Assembly: GCA_014584395.1 (NCBI GenBank)
Contig: JACTMY010000013.1
Coordinates: forward strand, 62,001-126,000
Reading direction: 5' to 3'
Source of the DNA: Planctomycetota bacterium
Lineage (GTDB): Bacteria; Planctomycetota; Planctomycetia; Gemmatales; HRBIN36
Length of the DNA: 64,000 nt
Both the position numbers and the translations under genes were made by a program. Under the pieces are notes generated by a model that was not told the DNA's origin, made no database searches, and saw only the letters and a list, made by a program, of their open reading frames with translations. This document shows positions 8,706 to 18,002 of the stretch, one piece after another; position 1 is the first letter of the stretch, and every line of letters starts with the position of its first letter.

Positions 8706-10184
8706 TCACCCGATCAGCGGCAGGCTGTGGCGCGGGGCGATGGGCGGCGCGTTGGCCGGTTCGTTATCGTCGTCGTTCAGAAGGCGGTCATACTCCAGCT
8801 CGCTCAGATCGCCATAAAGCGTGAAGGATGTGGCGTCGTCGATCTCGATCCGCACCGTTTGCCCGGCCAGGCGGCGCGGCCCCTCGAACACAACGATGTG
8901 GTCGGTCATGGTGCGGCCGGTCATTTGCACTATCGGGCCGGTCTGCTCGTGCTTGAGCGCCGTCTTGCTTGGCCCCTCGACGAGCACGTCCACCGTGCGG
9001 CCAATCCAGCGGCGATGGTCGGACAGACTGACCTGATTTTGGATCGCGAGCAGGTCGTTGTTCCGCCGTTTCTTGACCTCTTCGGGCACGTCGTCGGGGT
9101 AAAGTTCATCGGCCTTGGTGCCGGGACGGGGGCTGTATTTGAAGATGAAGCTGTTCTTGAAGCCAGCCGTGCGGACCAGGTCGCAGGTGCGCTGGAAGGC
9201 TTCCTCTGTTTCGCCGCAGAAGCCGACGATGAAATCGCTGCTGACGGCCGCGCCCGGGATGGTTTCGCGGCAGCGGGCCAGCATGTCGAGATAAAACTCG
9301 ATGGTGTAAAGCCGCTTCATCCGCTTGAGGACCTCGTTGTCCCCATGCTGGGCGGGCACGTGCAGGTATTTCCCCACCTTGGGCAGGTCGCGCACGGCTT
9401 GGAGCAGGTCGTCGGTCATGTCCTTGGGGAAGTTGGTGACGAACTTGAGGCGCTCGATGCCGGCGACGTCGTGGAGCATGGCGAGCAGGTCGGCCAGGCG
9501 GGTGATCCGACCGTCGCCGTGATCGAAGCGGTAGCTGTTGACCGTCTGCCCGACGAGGGTAGCTTCTTTGCAGCCTTGCTCGGCCAACTGGCGGACCTCA
9601 GCGAGAATTTCCTGGGGATGCCGGCCCTGCTCCGGGCCGCGAACGCTGGGCACGATGCAATAGGTGCAAAACTTGTCGCAGCCGAACTGCGTGCGGACGA
9701 AGGCTTGAAATGCATTGGGCCGCATGCTTGGCTCGCGGAGCGGATCGTAGCTTTCGAAGCTGCCGGTGACTTCGGGCCGGCTCGCCTCGGCCCGGCCCAG
9801 GCTGATGGCGATCCGGGGCTGCTGGGTCTGCCGCACCTCGGCAATCAGGGAAGGAATCTGTGCCAACTGCCCGGGGCCGCAGATCAAATCGACGTGCGGC
9901 GCCCGGCGGCGGATCAAATCCTGATCCTTTTGGGCCATGCAGCCGAGCACGCCGATGACGGTCTCCGGTTGGCGTTTTTTGTGATGCCGCAGCTTGCCCA
10001 GGGCGGAATAAATCTTGTCCTCGGCGTGTTGCCGGACGCTGCAGGTGTTGAACAGGATGACGTCGGCTTGCTTGGGATCGGTGGTCAGTTCGTACCCCTG
10101 GCGGCGCAGGCTGCCCACGACCAGCTCGCTGTCGAGCACGTTCATTTGGCAGCCAACGGTGTCGATGAACAACTTTTGCTTCAT
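8706..10184 (-). CDS. miaB: tRNA-2-methylthio-N6-dimethylallyladenosine synthase
   Basis: A 492-residue radical-SAM methylthiotransferase. The N-terminal UPF0004 domain starts TVGCQMNVLDSE and has two further cysteines (FNTCSVR, GVLGCMAQ) for the auxiliary 4Fe-4S cluster. The radical-SAM motif is CDKFCTYCIVP (CxxxCxxC) near residue 165. A TRAM domain lies at about residues 375-440 (GRTVDVLVEGPSK). It methylthiolates i6A37 of tRNAs reading UNN codons. The GCQMN signature favours MiaB over RimO or MtaB. The ATG at 10184 starts directly at the conserved domain. A C-terminal tail of about 40 residues beyond TRAM is unconserved. Confidence 0.95.
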   Translation of the reverse strand: MKQKLFIDTVGCQMNVLDSELVVGSLRRQGYELTTDPKQADVILFNTCSVRQHAEDKIYSALGKLRHHKKRQPETVIGVLGCMAQKDQDLIRRRAPHVDLICGPGQLAQIPSLIAEVRQTQQPRIAISLGRAEASRPEVTGSFESYDPLREPSMRPNAFQAFVRTQFGCDKFCTYCIVPSVRGPEQGRHPQEILAEVRQLAEQGCKEATLVGQTVNSYRFDHGDGRITRLADLLAMLHDVAGIERLKFVTNFPKDMTDDLLQAVRDLPKVGKYLHVPAQHGDNEVLKRMKRLYTIEFYLDMLARCRETIPGAAVSSDFIVGFCGETEEAFQRTCDLVRTAGFKNSFIFKYSPRPGTKADELYPDDVPEEVKKRRNNDLLAIQNQVSLSDHRRWIGRTVDVLVEGPSKTALKHEQTGPIVQMTGRTMTDHIVVFEGPRRLAGQTVRIEIDDATSFTLYGDLSELEYDRLLNDDDNEPANAPPIAPRHSLPLIG

Positions 10185-10255
10185 CGGGGTTTCGCGGTTC
10201 GTCTTGCGGGAAAGCGTCAAACGGAACGTCGTGCCGAGTAGTTTATGATTACATG

Positions 10256-11236
10256 TTATGGGTGATTTGTCGATGGGGCTTCGGGTCCGAAGCGGTCGCC
10301 GGGGGCGATGCGGTGGCCGCGGACAAACTCGCTAGCCGACATGACCCGCTTGCCTGCCGGCTGCAGCCGCTCCACGGCCAGCCAGGTGCCCTGCCCGCAG
10401 GCGATGGCCAGCGGCGTTTCGGGGCGGTCGATCACGGCGCCCGGAGGTTGATCCACGGGACCGGCCTGAGGTTCGCCTTGGAGAAGGATGAGCCGCACGG
10501 GAACCGCGCCGGTGTGATGCCAATAGGTGAACGCCGTGGGCCAAGGCTGCAAGGCGCGGAGCGTGCGTTCGATCACGTGCGCCGGCTTTTGCCAATCGAG
10601 GTTGCCCGATTCCTTGGTCATTTTGGGCGCCTTGGTGACCAGGCGTGGATCTTGCGGCAGCGGTTTCGTCGTGCCCTGCTCGATTTGCTCCAGCACCTGC
10701 ATCGCCAGGTCGGCGCCGAGTTGGGCGAGCCGGGCTTCCAGTTCTCCCTCGGTCTCCTTCGCGCCGATGGGCGTGGCGGCCTGGGCGAGGATGTCTCCCG
10801 CGTCGAGGCGGGGATTGAGGCGAATGATGGTGACGCCGGTCTCGGTCTCCCCGGACAGGATGGCCCAGGCGATGGGGGCCGCCCCGCGATACTTGGGCAA
10901 GAGCGAGGCATGGACGTTGATCGCGCCCCAACTCGGCACGGTTAACAGCTCGGCCGACAGTATCTGGCCATAGGCGGCCACGACGAACAGGTCCGGCTGC
11001 AGCGCGCGGAGGGCGGCCACGCTCTCAGGCGCGTTGACGGACAGCGGCTGATGGACGGGGCAGCCATGCTGTTTAGCCAAACGCTTGATGGATCGCTCCC
11101 GCTCCAGCTTCTTGCCTTTCCCAGCGATGCGATCCGGGTTGGTGGCCAGGCCGATGACGGGGTGCTTCGTCTGCTGGAGCAGCCGTTCGAAGGTCGGTTC
11201 GGCAAAGGTGCCGGTGCCCATCATCAAGAGACGCAT
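10256..11236 (-). CDS. fmt: Methionyl-tRNA formyltransferase
   Basis: A 326-residue protein with an N-terminal formyltransferase fold and a C-terminal OB-like tRNA-binding domain. The active-site segment GAINVHASLLPKYRGAAPI contains the catalytic Asn and His. TGVTIIRLNPRLDAGDILAQ carries the catalytic Asp. It formylates initiator Met-tRNA using 10-formyl-tetrahydrofolate. The deformylase gene def lies 27 bases upstream on the same strand, the usual fmt/def pairing in which one adds and the other removes the formyl group. Confidence 0.96.
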   Translation of the reverse strand: MRLLMMGTGTFAEPTFERLLQQTKHPVIGLATNPDRIAGKGKKLERERSIKRLAKQHGCPVHQPLSVNAPESVAALRALQPDLFVVAAYGQILSAELLTVPSWGAINVHASLLPKYRGAAPIAWAILSGETETGVTIIRLNPRLDAGDILAQAATPIGAKETEGELEARLAQLGADLAMQVLEQIEQGTTKPLPQDPRLVTKAPKMTKESGNLDWQKPAHVIERTLRALQPWPTAFTYWHHTGAVPVRLILLQGEPQAGPVDQPPGAVIDRPETPLAIACGQGTWLAVERLQPAGKRVMSASEFVRGHRIAPGDRFGPEAPSTNHP

Positions 11237-11263
11237 GGCGCAAGCGGTCTCCCAGGGAAGAGA

Positions 11264-11908
11264 TCAAAGAAGGGGGACGGCCGATGGCGCGGGCTGGCTC
11301 GCCACCGTCTGGGATTGTGCGGTCCGCTGGGCGAGTTCCTCCTCCATGGCCCGAAGCTGCCGCAGGATTTCCTTGTTGGAAGGGAGCAGTTTCTTCTCCT
11401 GGTCCCGGCGGTAGTCGCGCTCGAAGGCGGCCAGGGCCGTTTTGCTGGCGATCCGGCCCACGGGATTGAAGTAGTCGATGAAGAGCCGGCCATGGAGATG
11501 GTCGGTCTCATGCTGGACGATGCGGGCCAGGAGATCGCTCAGCTCGCGGTCAAAGGATTTGCCTTGCGGGTCGAAGCCTTGCACGCGGATTTTTTGCGCC
11601 CGGCGGACTTTCTGATACAATCCGGGGAAGCTCAGGCACCCTTCCTCGCCTTCGACCGAGCCGCTCTTGTTGCTGATCACAGGATTAATCATGACCCACT
11701 CGGCCTCCTTGTTCTGCGGGTCGGCTTCCGGGTTCATGACGAAAATCTGATAGGGAACGCCGATCTGCGGCGCCGCCAGCCCGACGCCGCGGTGCTCGTA
11801 CATCAACTCGGTCAAGCGGCCGATGATGTGCTGAATTTGCTTATCGACGATCGTCACCGGCTTGGCGGGATGCCTTAGGGCCGGGTGCGGATAGTGGACC
11901 AATTTCAT
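11264..11908 (-). CDS. def: Peptide deformylase
   Basis: 214 residues with all three deformylase motifs: GVGLAAPQIG (motif 1), EGCLSFPG (motif 2, metal-ligand Cys) and QHETDHLHG (motif 3, HExxH with two metal-ligand His and catalytic Glu). It removes the N-formyl group from nascent proteins. The C-terminus extends about 45 residues beyond motif 3 as a charged helix and an Ala/Pro-rich tail. It heads a def-fmt operon; the rhomboid gene is divergent 183 bases away, so the def promoter should lie between 11909 and 12091. Confidence 0.96.
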   Translation of the reverse strand: MKLVHYPHPALRHPAKPVTIVDKQIQHIIGRLTELMYEHRGVGLAAPQIGVPYQIFVMNPEADPQNKEAEWVMINPVISNKSGSVEGEEGCLSFPGLYQKVRRAQKIRVQGFDPQGKSFDRELSDLLARIVQHETDHLHGRLFIDYFNPVGRIASKTALAAFERDYRRDQEKKLLPSNKEILRQLRAMEEELAQRTAQSQTVASQPAPSAVPLL

Positions 11909-12091
11909 GCGCTATTCCCCGGAATGGATCAGAGCTGTTTTATTATACCTGAAGTGTCCGCTCCTGGCCTGTCGGGAAAAGGCGGGTTGGCCAATCGCTC
12001 CTTGCATCCCGGGCCACTTGCGGCCAGCTTGCCTGGCGGATAATCTGATGAGGAAGCCAGCGGTCGTTTCATTCCCCACGGGACAGCATTC

Positions 12092-13138
12092 ATGAGGCAT
12101 TTGTCGAGCTTCAGCAACGCCACTCATCGGCAGCGGCTGGCCGACTACCTGCTCGCCCAAGGCATCCCCAACCGAATCCTGGACGATGAGCTTTGGGTGG
12201 TCGAGGAAGATCAACTGCCCCGGGCCAAGGAAATCCTGGCGGCGTTTCAAAAAGCACCGGACGACCCCGCCTTCGCCAGCGCCCGTCAAACGGCGGCGCA
12301 AATTCGCAAAGAAGAAGCCGAGGCCGAGGCGCGCTTTCGGAATAACTTTTTCCGCTCGGGCGACCTATGGGGCCGCCACACCTTGCGGCAGATTCCCGTC
12401 ACCGTCGGGATCATGGTCGTCAGCGTCCTCGTGACGCTTATCGGCGGCTTCGGCGGCAACCGCGCCGTGACCCAATACCTCTACTTCGCCGAGCAATTGG
12501 TCATCGATCCGATCGATCACCGCCATGAGGACCGCCATCCAATGGATGAGGATTGGCCCCAGGATCGCGCCCGAAGCTTGCCGCCCGTGCAGCTTCGCTA
12601 CGATGCCAAGGGGCTCAAGGAAGGCCAACTTTGGCGGTTGCTCACGCCCATCTTTCTGCACTTCAGCCTCATCCACCTGGGGTTCAACATGATGTGCTTC
12701 TACAGCCTGGCGGGGCTGTTGGAGTTTCGCCGGGGGGCCTGGTGGTTGATTGGCTTCGTTCTGTTCACGGGGATCGCCAGCAACGTGGCGCAATTCGCTT
12801 TCCCTTACGTTTTCAATTTCGATCTGGTCGATGGGCAGCGGTTCCCCGGCGTCTTCGCGGGGATGTCCGGGGTGTGTTATGCCCTGTTCGGCTACCTGGC
12901 CTTCAAGATGCGGATCGATCCCGAAGCGGCCCTGGCCATCCCGCCGTCCATGATCTACGTCATGCTCATCTGGCTCGTGGCCTGTATGACGGGCTGGCTG
13001 GGCTCGATCGCCAACACGGCCCACGTGGCCGGATTGCTGGCCGGCCTGGTCGTGGCCTTGTGCGGCTGGGGTTGGAAACAATGGCGGCGGCGGCGCTTGG
13101 GCCTTGTCGAACCTGCCCGAAGCGGCGGGCAGGGATAG
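12092..13138 (+). CDS. Rhomboid-family intramembrane serine protease
   Basis: 348 residues. The N-terminal cytoplasmic domain (DYLLAQGIPNRILDDELWVV) resembles the GlpG N-terminal domain. Six or so membrane segments follow from residue 105. The catalytic Ser is in GMSGVCYALFG (GxSx motif) and the catalytic His in NTAHVAGLLAG, giving the rhomboid Ser-His dyad. The loop after segment 1 is unusually long and charged (residues about 130-180). It cleaves single-pass membrane proteins within the bilayer; substrates are unknown. The gene is divergent from def. Confidence 0.9.
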   Translation: MRHLSSFSNATHRQRLADYLLAQGIPNRILDDELWVVEEDQLPRAKEILAAFQKAPDDPAFASARQTAAQIRKEEAEAEARFRNNFFRSGDLWGRHTLRQIPVTVGIMVVSVLVTLIGGFGGNRAVTQYLYFAEQLVIDPIDHRHEDRHPMDEDWPQDRARSLPPVQLRYDAKGLKEGQLWRLLTPIFLHFSLIHLGFNMMCFYSLAGLLEFRRGAWWLIGFVLFTGIASNVAQFAFPYVFNFDLVDGQRFPGVFAGMSGVCYALFGYLAFKMRIDPEAALAIPPSMIYVMLIWLVACMTGWLGSIANTAHVAGLLAGLVVALCGWGWKQWRRRRLGLVEPARSGGQG

Positions 13139-13212
13139 AATGAGATTTCCCCATGGCCGGACCGCGGGGCCGAACCGCGGCGGTCGAGCATCCACGGTTG
13201 ATCGAGAACACC

Positions 13213-14085
13213 ATGCGCTTCACCAAAATGCACGGCATCGGCAATGATTACGTCTACGTCGATTGCTTTGTCGAACCGATGCCCGGCGATCCGGCCGCCT
13301 TGAGCCGCGCCGTCAGCGACCGGCACAAGGGCATCGGCTCGGATGGCCTGATCCTGATCACGCCCTCCGCGGTGGCGGATGCGCGGATGCGGATGTTCAA
13401 CGCGGATGGTTCAGAGGCCGAGATGTGCGGCAACGGCATCCGCTGCGTGGCCAAGTACGTCTATGAGCATGGCATCGCCGTCAAGCCGCAGCTGGCCATC
13501 GAAACGGGCCGCGGGGTGCTGCACCTGGGTTTGGAGACCAATAACGGCCAGGTCACGCGGGTGACGGTGGACATGGGCGAACCAATCCTCGAAGCGGCCC
13601 AGATTCCCACCAAGCTGCCGGGGCCGAGGGTGATCGACCACCCCTTGGGAACTGATCCGAATCATCCCGCTCATGCCTGGTACCAGCGGTGCGGGTTGGA
13701 GCCGAAGGTGACCTGCGTTTCGATGGGCAATCCCCATGCGGTGCTCTATTGTCGGGACGCGGCCAAGGTGCCGCTGGAAAAAGTGGGACCGGTGTTTGAG
13801 AAATGGGACCGCTTTCCCCAGCGAACCAACGTGCATTTTGTGCAGGTCGTCTCCCCGCGCGAGGTAATCATGCGGACCTGGGAGCGCGGCAGCGGCGTCA
13901 CCCTGGCTTGCGGCACGGGTGCTTGCGCGGTCTGCGTGGCCGGGGTGCTCACCGGCCGCACCGAGCGAAAACTCCTTGCTCATCTTCCCGGAGGCGACCT
14001 GGACTTGGAATGGCGCGAAGGCAATAATCACCTCTACAAAACCGGTCCCGCCACGGAAGTGTTCAGCGGCGTGTGGACGGGTTGA
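13213..14085 (+). CDS. dapF: Diaminopimelate epimerase
   Basis: 290 residues. The N-terminus [17 protein letters not shown] is the family signature. The two catalytic cysteines are in MCGNGIRC (around residue 75) and CGTGACA (around residue 235), about 160 residues apart across the two pseudo-symmetric halves. It interconverts LL- and meso-diaminopimelate for lysine and peptidoglycan synthesis. The ATG at 13213 is chosen because the conserved N-terminus begins there; the longer frame to 13153 has no family support. Presence of dapF fits the current view that planctomycetes make peptidoglycan. Confidence 0.96.
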   Translation: MRFTKMHGIGNDYVYVDCFVEPMPGDPAALSRAVSDRHKGIGSDGLILITPSAVADARMRMFNADGSEAEMCGNGIRCVAKYVYEHGIAVKPQLAIETGRGVLHLGLETNNGQVTRVTVDMGEPILEAAQIPTKLPGPRVIDHPLGTDPNHPAHAWYQRCGLEPKVTCVSMGNPHAVLYCRDAAKVPLEKVGPVFEKWDRFPQRTNVHFVQVVSPREVIMRTWERGSGVTLACGTGACAVCVAGVLTGRTERKLLAHLPGGDLDLEWREGNNHLYKTGPATEVFSGVWTG

Positions 14086-14111
14086 TCCACTAGCTTGGAA
14101 ACGCCCAGCGG

Positions 14112-14933
14112 ATGAACATGTTCGTGGCTAACATCCAATCGATTCAATGGATGGTGTATGCGCCGCTGATCAGCATCGGCCTGTTCATCGGCATTCTGGT
14201 TTTACTCAACTTAGGTCGCTCTTGGGGAAAGCGGCGACTCAAGAAATATTCGGAGAAGGCCAGTGCCGGCCTGGGAGCCGTCGAGGGTTCCGTCTACGGG
14301 CTGCTGGGATTGCTCATCGCTTTCACGTTTTCAGGCGCTGCCAACCGTTACGACCAGCGCCGGCAGACGATCGTGAAGGAAATCAATAGCATCGGGACCG
14401 CTTATCTGCGGATCGATCTGTTGCCGGCGGCGGCGCAGCCGGCCTTGCGCGAACAGTTCAAAAAGTACATCGCCCTGCGCATCGAAACCTATCAAGTGCT
14501 TCCCGATCTCGACAAGGCTATGGCGTGTCTGGCCCAATCGGACCAGGTGCAAGGCGAGATTTGGCGGCTGGCGACCGCGGCGGTGCGCGATCATCCCGTC
14601 AGCCCCGCGGCCACGTCCCTCGTGATGGGATCTTTAAATGAAATGTTCGATATCCGAATCAGCCGAACCATGGCCACGCAAATGCATCCGCCCACCATAA
14701 TCATGGTCATGCTGGTCACCCTTATGCTGATCTCGGCGCTGCTCACCGGCTACGCCATGTCGGAGGCGCCGCGCCTGAGCTGGCTGCATGCCCTCAGCCT
14801 GGCGGCGATCATGTCGCTGACGTTTCTGGTCATGATCGTGATGGAATATCCGCGTCTGGGCTTCATCAGCTTTGAAGCGTTTGATCAATCCATGGTCGAA
14901 CTAATGCAAGAGATGAGCCGAACGAAGCCGTGA
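14112..14933 (+). CDS. DUF4239 (bestrophin-like) membrane protein
   Basis: 273 residues with four predicted membrane segments: two near the N-terminus (around residues 14-34 and 57-77, the latter GLLGLLIAFTFSG) and two in the C-terminal third (IIMVMLVTLMLISALLTGYA, AAIMSLTFLVMIVM). The middle is a charged helical domain with RYDQRRQTIVKEINSIGTAY. This pattern is the DUF4239 family, distantly related to bestrophin channels. Function is unknown. It starts 27 bases after dapF but there is no functional link. Confidence 0.8.
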   Translation: MNMFVANIQSIQWMVYAPLISIGLFIGILVLLNLGRSWGKRRLKKYSEKASAGLGAVEGSVYGLLGLLIAFTFSGAANRYDQRRQTIVKEINSIGTAYLRIDLLPAAAQPALREQFKKYIALRIETYQVLPDLDKAMACLAQSDQVQGEIWRLATAAVRDHPVSPAATSLVMGSLNEMFDIRISRTMATQMHPPTIIMVMLVTLMLISALLTGYAMSEAPRLSWLHALSLAAIMSLTFLVMIVMEYPRLGFISFEAFDQSMVELMQEMSRTKP

Positions 14934-14970
14934 TCGGCGGCGGGCTGAGCGGAGCGAACGTCCGTCCCGG

Positions 14971-15591
14971 CTACCAGGCGAAAGCCACCACGGCATAGGC
15001 GATCGTGTTGGCCAGGGCGTGGCTGATCCATCCCGGGACGATCGATCCATTGCCCAGCTTTTCCTTTAGATAACCCAGCAGCCAACCGATCAGCGTCGGC
15101 GGCGCCAGCAGGAGCAGGCCCATGGTCCAGGTCATCGATTCCAGGAGCGCGAAAAACAGTCCCAGGTGGATCGCGCCAAAAATGAGGGCTTGCAGGAGGT
15201 TCCCCACGGTAAAGCCAAGCCAGTCCATCAAACGCTTGGCCAGGAAGCCGCGAAACAGAATTTCCTCGGAGAGCGAGGTTTGCATCCAGGCATAGAGCAG
15301 CAGGATCGCGACGGCTTGGCCCATCGAATCGACTTGCCGGATTTTCCCCGCTACGCTGTGGGGGGAGGTGGCCACCTCGCGCAGCCCGCCCATCCAGAAG
15401 GCACTCAATAGCAGGGGCGTGGCGATCAGTGCGAGCAAAACCGCCCAGCCAAGCGTTTTGCCCTCGGGACGGTACAGGCCGATATATTTGAAAAAGCCCG
15501 TGACGCGCTGATGGCTGAGAACGTAAATCAGCCAAGGGATCAGGAAACAAACGAAAACCTGCAACAGAGCCGATCGCGCGGCATTCAACAT
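14971..15591 (-). CDS. CPBP family intramembrane metalloprotease
   Basis: 206 residues, about six membrane segments. SEEILFRGFLAKRL is motif 1 (EExxxR) of the CAAX-protease/bacteriocin-processing (Abi) family. The second motif is degenerate-looking around LIFGAIHLGLF (FxxxH). These intramembrane proteins act in prenyl-protein processing or self-immunity; the substrate here is unknown. The ATG at 15591 has GGGGTGG about eight bases upstream; a GTG at 15603 is the alternative. It converges with the DUF4239 gene. Confidence 0.85.
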   Translation of the reverse strand: MLNAARSALLQVFVCFLIPWLIYVLSHQRVTGFFKYIGLYRPEGKTLGWAVLLALIATPLLLSAFWMGGLREVATSPHSVAGKIRQVDSMGQAVAILLLYAWMQTSLSEEILFRGFLAKRLMDWLGFTVGNLLQALIFGAIHLGLFFALLESMTWTMGLLLLAPPTLIGWLLGYLKEKLGNGSIVPGWISHALANTIAYAVVAFAW

Positions 15592-15779
15592 CGCGGCAAC
15601 CACCCCAGGGTTCGATGGATCAAAGCGATTGTAACTCGTTGCAGGGTCAATGGATACCGCAAATGTTTTCGGCAGGGATTAGGCCCAATTTCGGCTCGAC
15701 TCAACTTGACCGATGGCCGATGAATCGCTAAGGTGCGGCGCGTGGTTGGGGCCGGAACCTTCTTTCGAGATTGTGGTCG

Positions 15780-16499
15780 ATGCTGCGTAAATCGCTCTGG
15801 ATCAGCCTGTTTCTCCTTCTCCTCCTCATCGGCGGCCTGGGCGCCAGCGGCTGGTGGTCCCTTAAGCATGAACCTGCCTTTTACCTGCAAGCCGACACGG
15901 CGACCCATCCTCAGAGAAGGAAGGAATCCCGCGGCTTCGAGCAAGCGTTCAATCGCTTCGTGGCCGATGTCCGCTTCGAACGCCAATGGCAAACCCAATG
16001 GACCGATGAGCAGATCAACTGTTGGCTGGTCGAGGATTTCGTCAGCTCCAATCTGCACCACTGGCTGCCCGAAGGCGTCCGCGAGCCGCGGGTGCAATTC
16101 CGCGAGGATGAAATTTGCCTCGGCTTTCGCTATGGAGCGGAACCCTGGAGCGCGGTCGTCAGTTTAACCCTCAAAGTGTGGCTCGCCCCCCGGGAGCCGA
16201 ACGTCATCCTGGTCGAAGTGCGGCAATTTCGCATCGGGTCGATGCCGCTGACGATCAAGCTGTTGCAGGAAGAGATCACGCAGAAGATCAAGGATCAAAG
16301 CATCAAGGTGCATTGGTATCGGCACGAGGGCAAACCTGTGGCCGTGGTGCGATTGCAGGCGGACAAGCGGGAGCCAACGTATCATCTGGAAAGTTTGCAA
16401 TTGGCCCAAGGGATCATACACATCCAGGGGCGGTCCCTCGACCCCGAACTGCGCGGCCCGCCCGCCAACCCTGGAACCAAAGCCGCTGCTCGGAAATAG
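15780..16499 (+). CDS. Hypothetical membrane-anchored protein
   Basis: 239 residues. One N-terminal membrane segment (SLFLLLLLIGGLGASGWWSL) is followed by an extracytoplasmic domain. It contains WTDEQINCWLVEDFV and a long stretch of alternating beta strands (REDEICLGFRYG, VVSLTLKVWLAP, VILVEVRQFRIGSMPL) ending with a Pro/Ala-rich tail. I recognise no named family; the mixed strand pattern resembles lipid- or membrane-binding beta domains, but that is speculation. Start chosen at the ATG 15780, just before the anchor. It stands alone with an unrelated divergent neighbour. Confidence 0.6.
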   Translation: MLRKSLWISLFLLLLLIGGLGASGWWSLKHEPAFYLQADTATHPQRRKESRGFEQAFNRFVADVRFERQWQTQWTDEQINCWLVEDFVSSNLHHWLPEGVREPRVQFREDEICLGFRYGAEPWSAVVSLTLKVWLAPREPNVILVEVRQFRIGSMPLTIKLLQEEITQKIKDQSIKVHWYRHEGKPVAVVRLQADKREPTYHLESLQLAQGIIHIQGRSLDPELRGPPANPGTKAAARK

Positions 16500-16693
16500 C
16501 GAGCAGGACAACGCCGGGGGCGGTACCGCCTGGCGCACGCCGATTCATCCACCGTGCCGATCGATGGCGGTCCTGATCGCTCTCATCGCTATTATTTTCG
16601 GGTCACGGCGAAGCCATCGTTAATGGCCCGGCCATGGCACTCATCCGAAAACCCCCGGGCACCGCTCGGCAATCGCCGCCGCACGACGCCCAT

Positions 16694-16778
16694 TCAGACG
16701 TGCTGATCGATCCGGATCGAATGGCCATTAGGGTCCATGGCCATGAAACTGGCAGGCTCGGGCGTGGATCCGCATGGG
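16694..16778 (-). pseudogene. Remnant of a VOC/glyoxalase-family gene (3' end only)
   Basis: On the minus strand a short frame reads PASFMAMDPNGHSIRIDQHV and then stops at 16694-16696. ASFM-x-DP(D/N)G(N/H)SI is the usual C-terminal beta strand of VOC-superfamily proteins. Nothing upstream in that frame belongs to the family, because the TIGR03067 gene ends exactly where the fragment begins. It looks like the last 25 or so codons of a lost gene. The match is short, so this is tentative. Confidence 0.35.
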
Positions 16779-17237
16779 TCAGTGCTTATCGTCGTTGACG
16801 CGCTCGAAGATGAAGACAACGTGGTTTGTGTCCTTCGTGTCGAAACTCGTGGGCCGATCGCTCTCCTTGGCCCCGGGAGCGGTCATGCAGACGATCCACT
16901 GATTGCCTTTCATTTTGTAGATGCCGAACTGCTTCTTGCCCTGGTGGGCGCCCGTCTCATGGGCGTTGTCAATGGTCTTGGGATCTTTCTTGACGTCGTT
17001 GGTCACTTTGGACTGATACTCCACCTTGCCCATTTGGCCGGTCGATTGGCCATCGGCGCCGACGATGAAGAGGAAATCAGGCACGGACGCTTTGGGGAGT
17101 GGTTTGCCGCCGGCTTCGAGGCCGACGGCCCGCCACTTGCCTTCGAGGGTTTTAAGCTCCTTGTGCACATCGTCGCTGCCAAGGGCAAGCAGCATGGGCA
17201 CGGTCAGTATGACCAGAACACTAGGAAAGCGAAGCAT
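16779..17237 (-). CDS. TIGR03067 domain protein, secreted
   Basis: 152 residues. A signal peptide (LRFPSVLVILTVPMLLALGS) precedes DVHKELKTLEGKWRAVGLEAGGKPLP. The LxGxWxxxxxExxGKPxP pattern is the start of the TIGR03067 domain, a lipocalin-like family greatly expanded in Planctomycetes. The rest has the expected strands (FLFIVGADGQ, KQFGIYKMKGNQWIVCM). Its role is unknown. The ATG at 17237 is used because the signal peptide starts there; the longer frame to 17318 is unsupported. Confidence 0.8.
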   Translation of the reverse strand: MLRFPSVLVILTVPMLLALGSDDVHKELKTLEGKWRAVGLEAGGKPLPKASVPDFLFIVGADGQSTGQMGKVEYQSKVTNDVKKDPKTIDNAHETGAHQGKKQFGIYKMKGNQWIVCMTAPGAKESDRPTSFDTKDTNHVVFIFERVNDDKH

Positions 17238-17483
17238 GGCGTCTCCTGGGCGGAACAGATCGAAGGCTGAAGGCAAGCGTTTACCAAACCCCTGCCCTCG
17301 GCAAGAACAGTGGACCATGAATCGTCGCAGTGGCGGAGACGGTCTAGGTGCATTGACAGGTCAATCGCAAACTTCAACCAGTGCTTGATCCCGAAACACC
17401 TCCGACGCATGTTTTATTGCCGCGGAAAACAACTTTTGAAGAATGGCCATTCGCTCTGTCGAGGCAATCTGGGCGCGCGTTTT

Positions 17484-17905
17484 TTATTCTGAAACCGACA
17501 ATCTACGGGCGTTTTTATGGGGATTCATCAGCGAGAGGCGTTTGTCGAGCGGTAACCGTTGCTGAAGCAGCAGGTTGGCTTGCCGTTCCATCTCGTTTAT
17601 GACGTCGATCTTGCTTCTCCGGTTGAAATCTTCCACGTTATACTCGTCGAACGAAACATAGAAATATTCAAAATCGAAGTCATGTGCAGGTGCACCCAAC
17701 TTGTTCCGCACCTGCGAATGAATAACGTTGAAAGAGAATGGTTGCCAGCACGTGAAACCACGGGGTTGCAGCCATCGCGATTGTCGCCGGTTTTCCCTCC
17801 ATAAAGCTTGATGTCAGGAAAAGCGAGCCTTTTGGCGACGACGACATAGATTGCAAAATCGCGTCGGGTGGCTTGTCCAGGGATGGAAAAACGGTAAACC
17901 GACAC
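17484..17905 (-). pseudogene. GIY-YIG nuclease-like gene, broken by one frameshift
   Basis: Two overlapping minus-strand frames join into one product if a single T is restored in the run near 17735-17740. The first half reads AIYVVVAKRLAFPDIKLYGG followed by KTGDNRDGCNPVVSRAGNH. The second continues FSFNVIHSQVRNKL, then FDFEYFYVSFDEYN and INEMERQANLLLQQ. IY...YGGKTG...R...H is the GIY-YIG core, here the variant with CNPxxSRxGNHxSxNxIHSQxRN. The joined length is about 140 residues. The lesion may be a real mutation or a sequencing error in a homopolymer. The GTG at 17905 is a probable start. Confidence 0.6.
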
Positions 17906-18002
17906 TACTCCGATCTGCTGTATCGCCTAACTCTAGCGTTCACCAACCGCAGTCTGCCGTCTGCACAGTATACCTCGAAACGGTGGATTGCCAGAGCGGT
18001 CG

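Noticed and set aside
8673-10241. 522-residue plus-strand open frame opposite miaB
   Set aside because: It is the complement of a clearly recognised gene; its composition mirrors miaB and it has no family features of its own.
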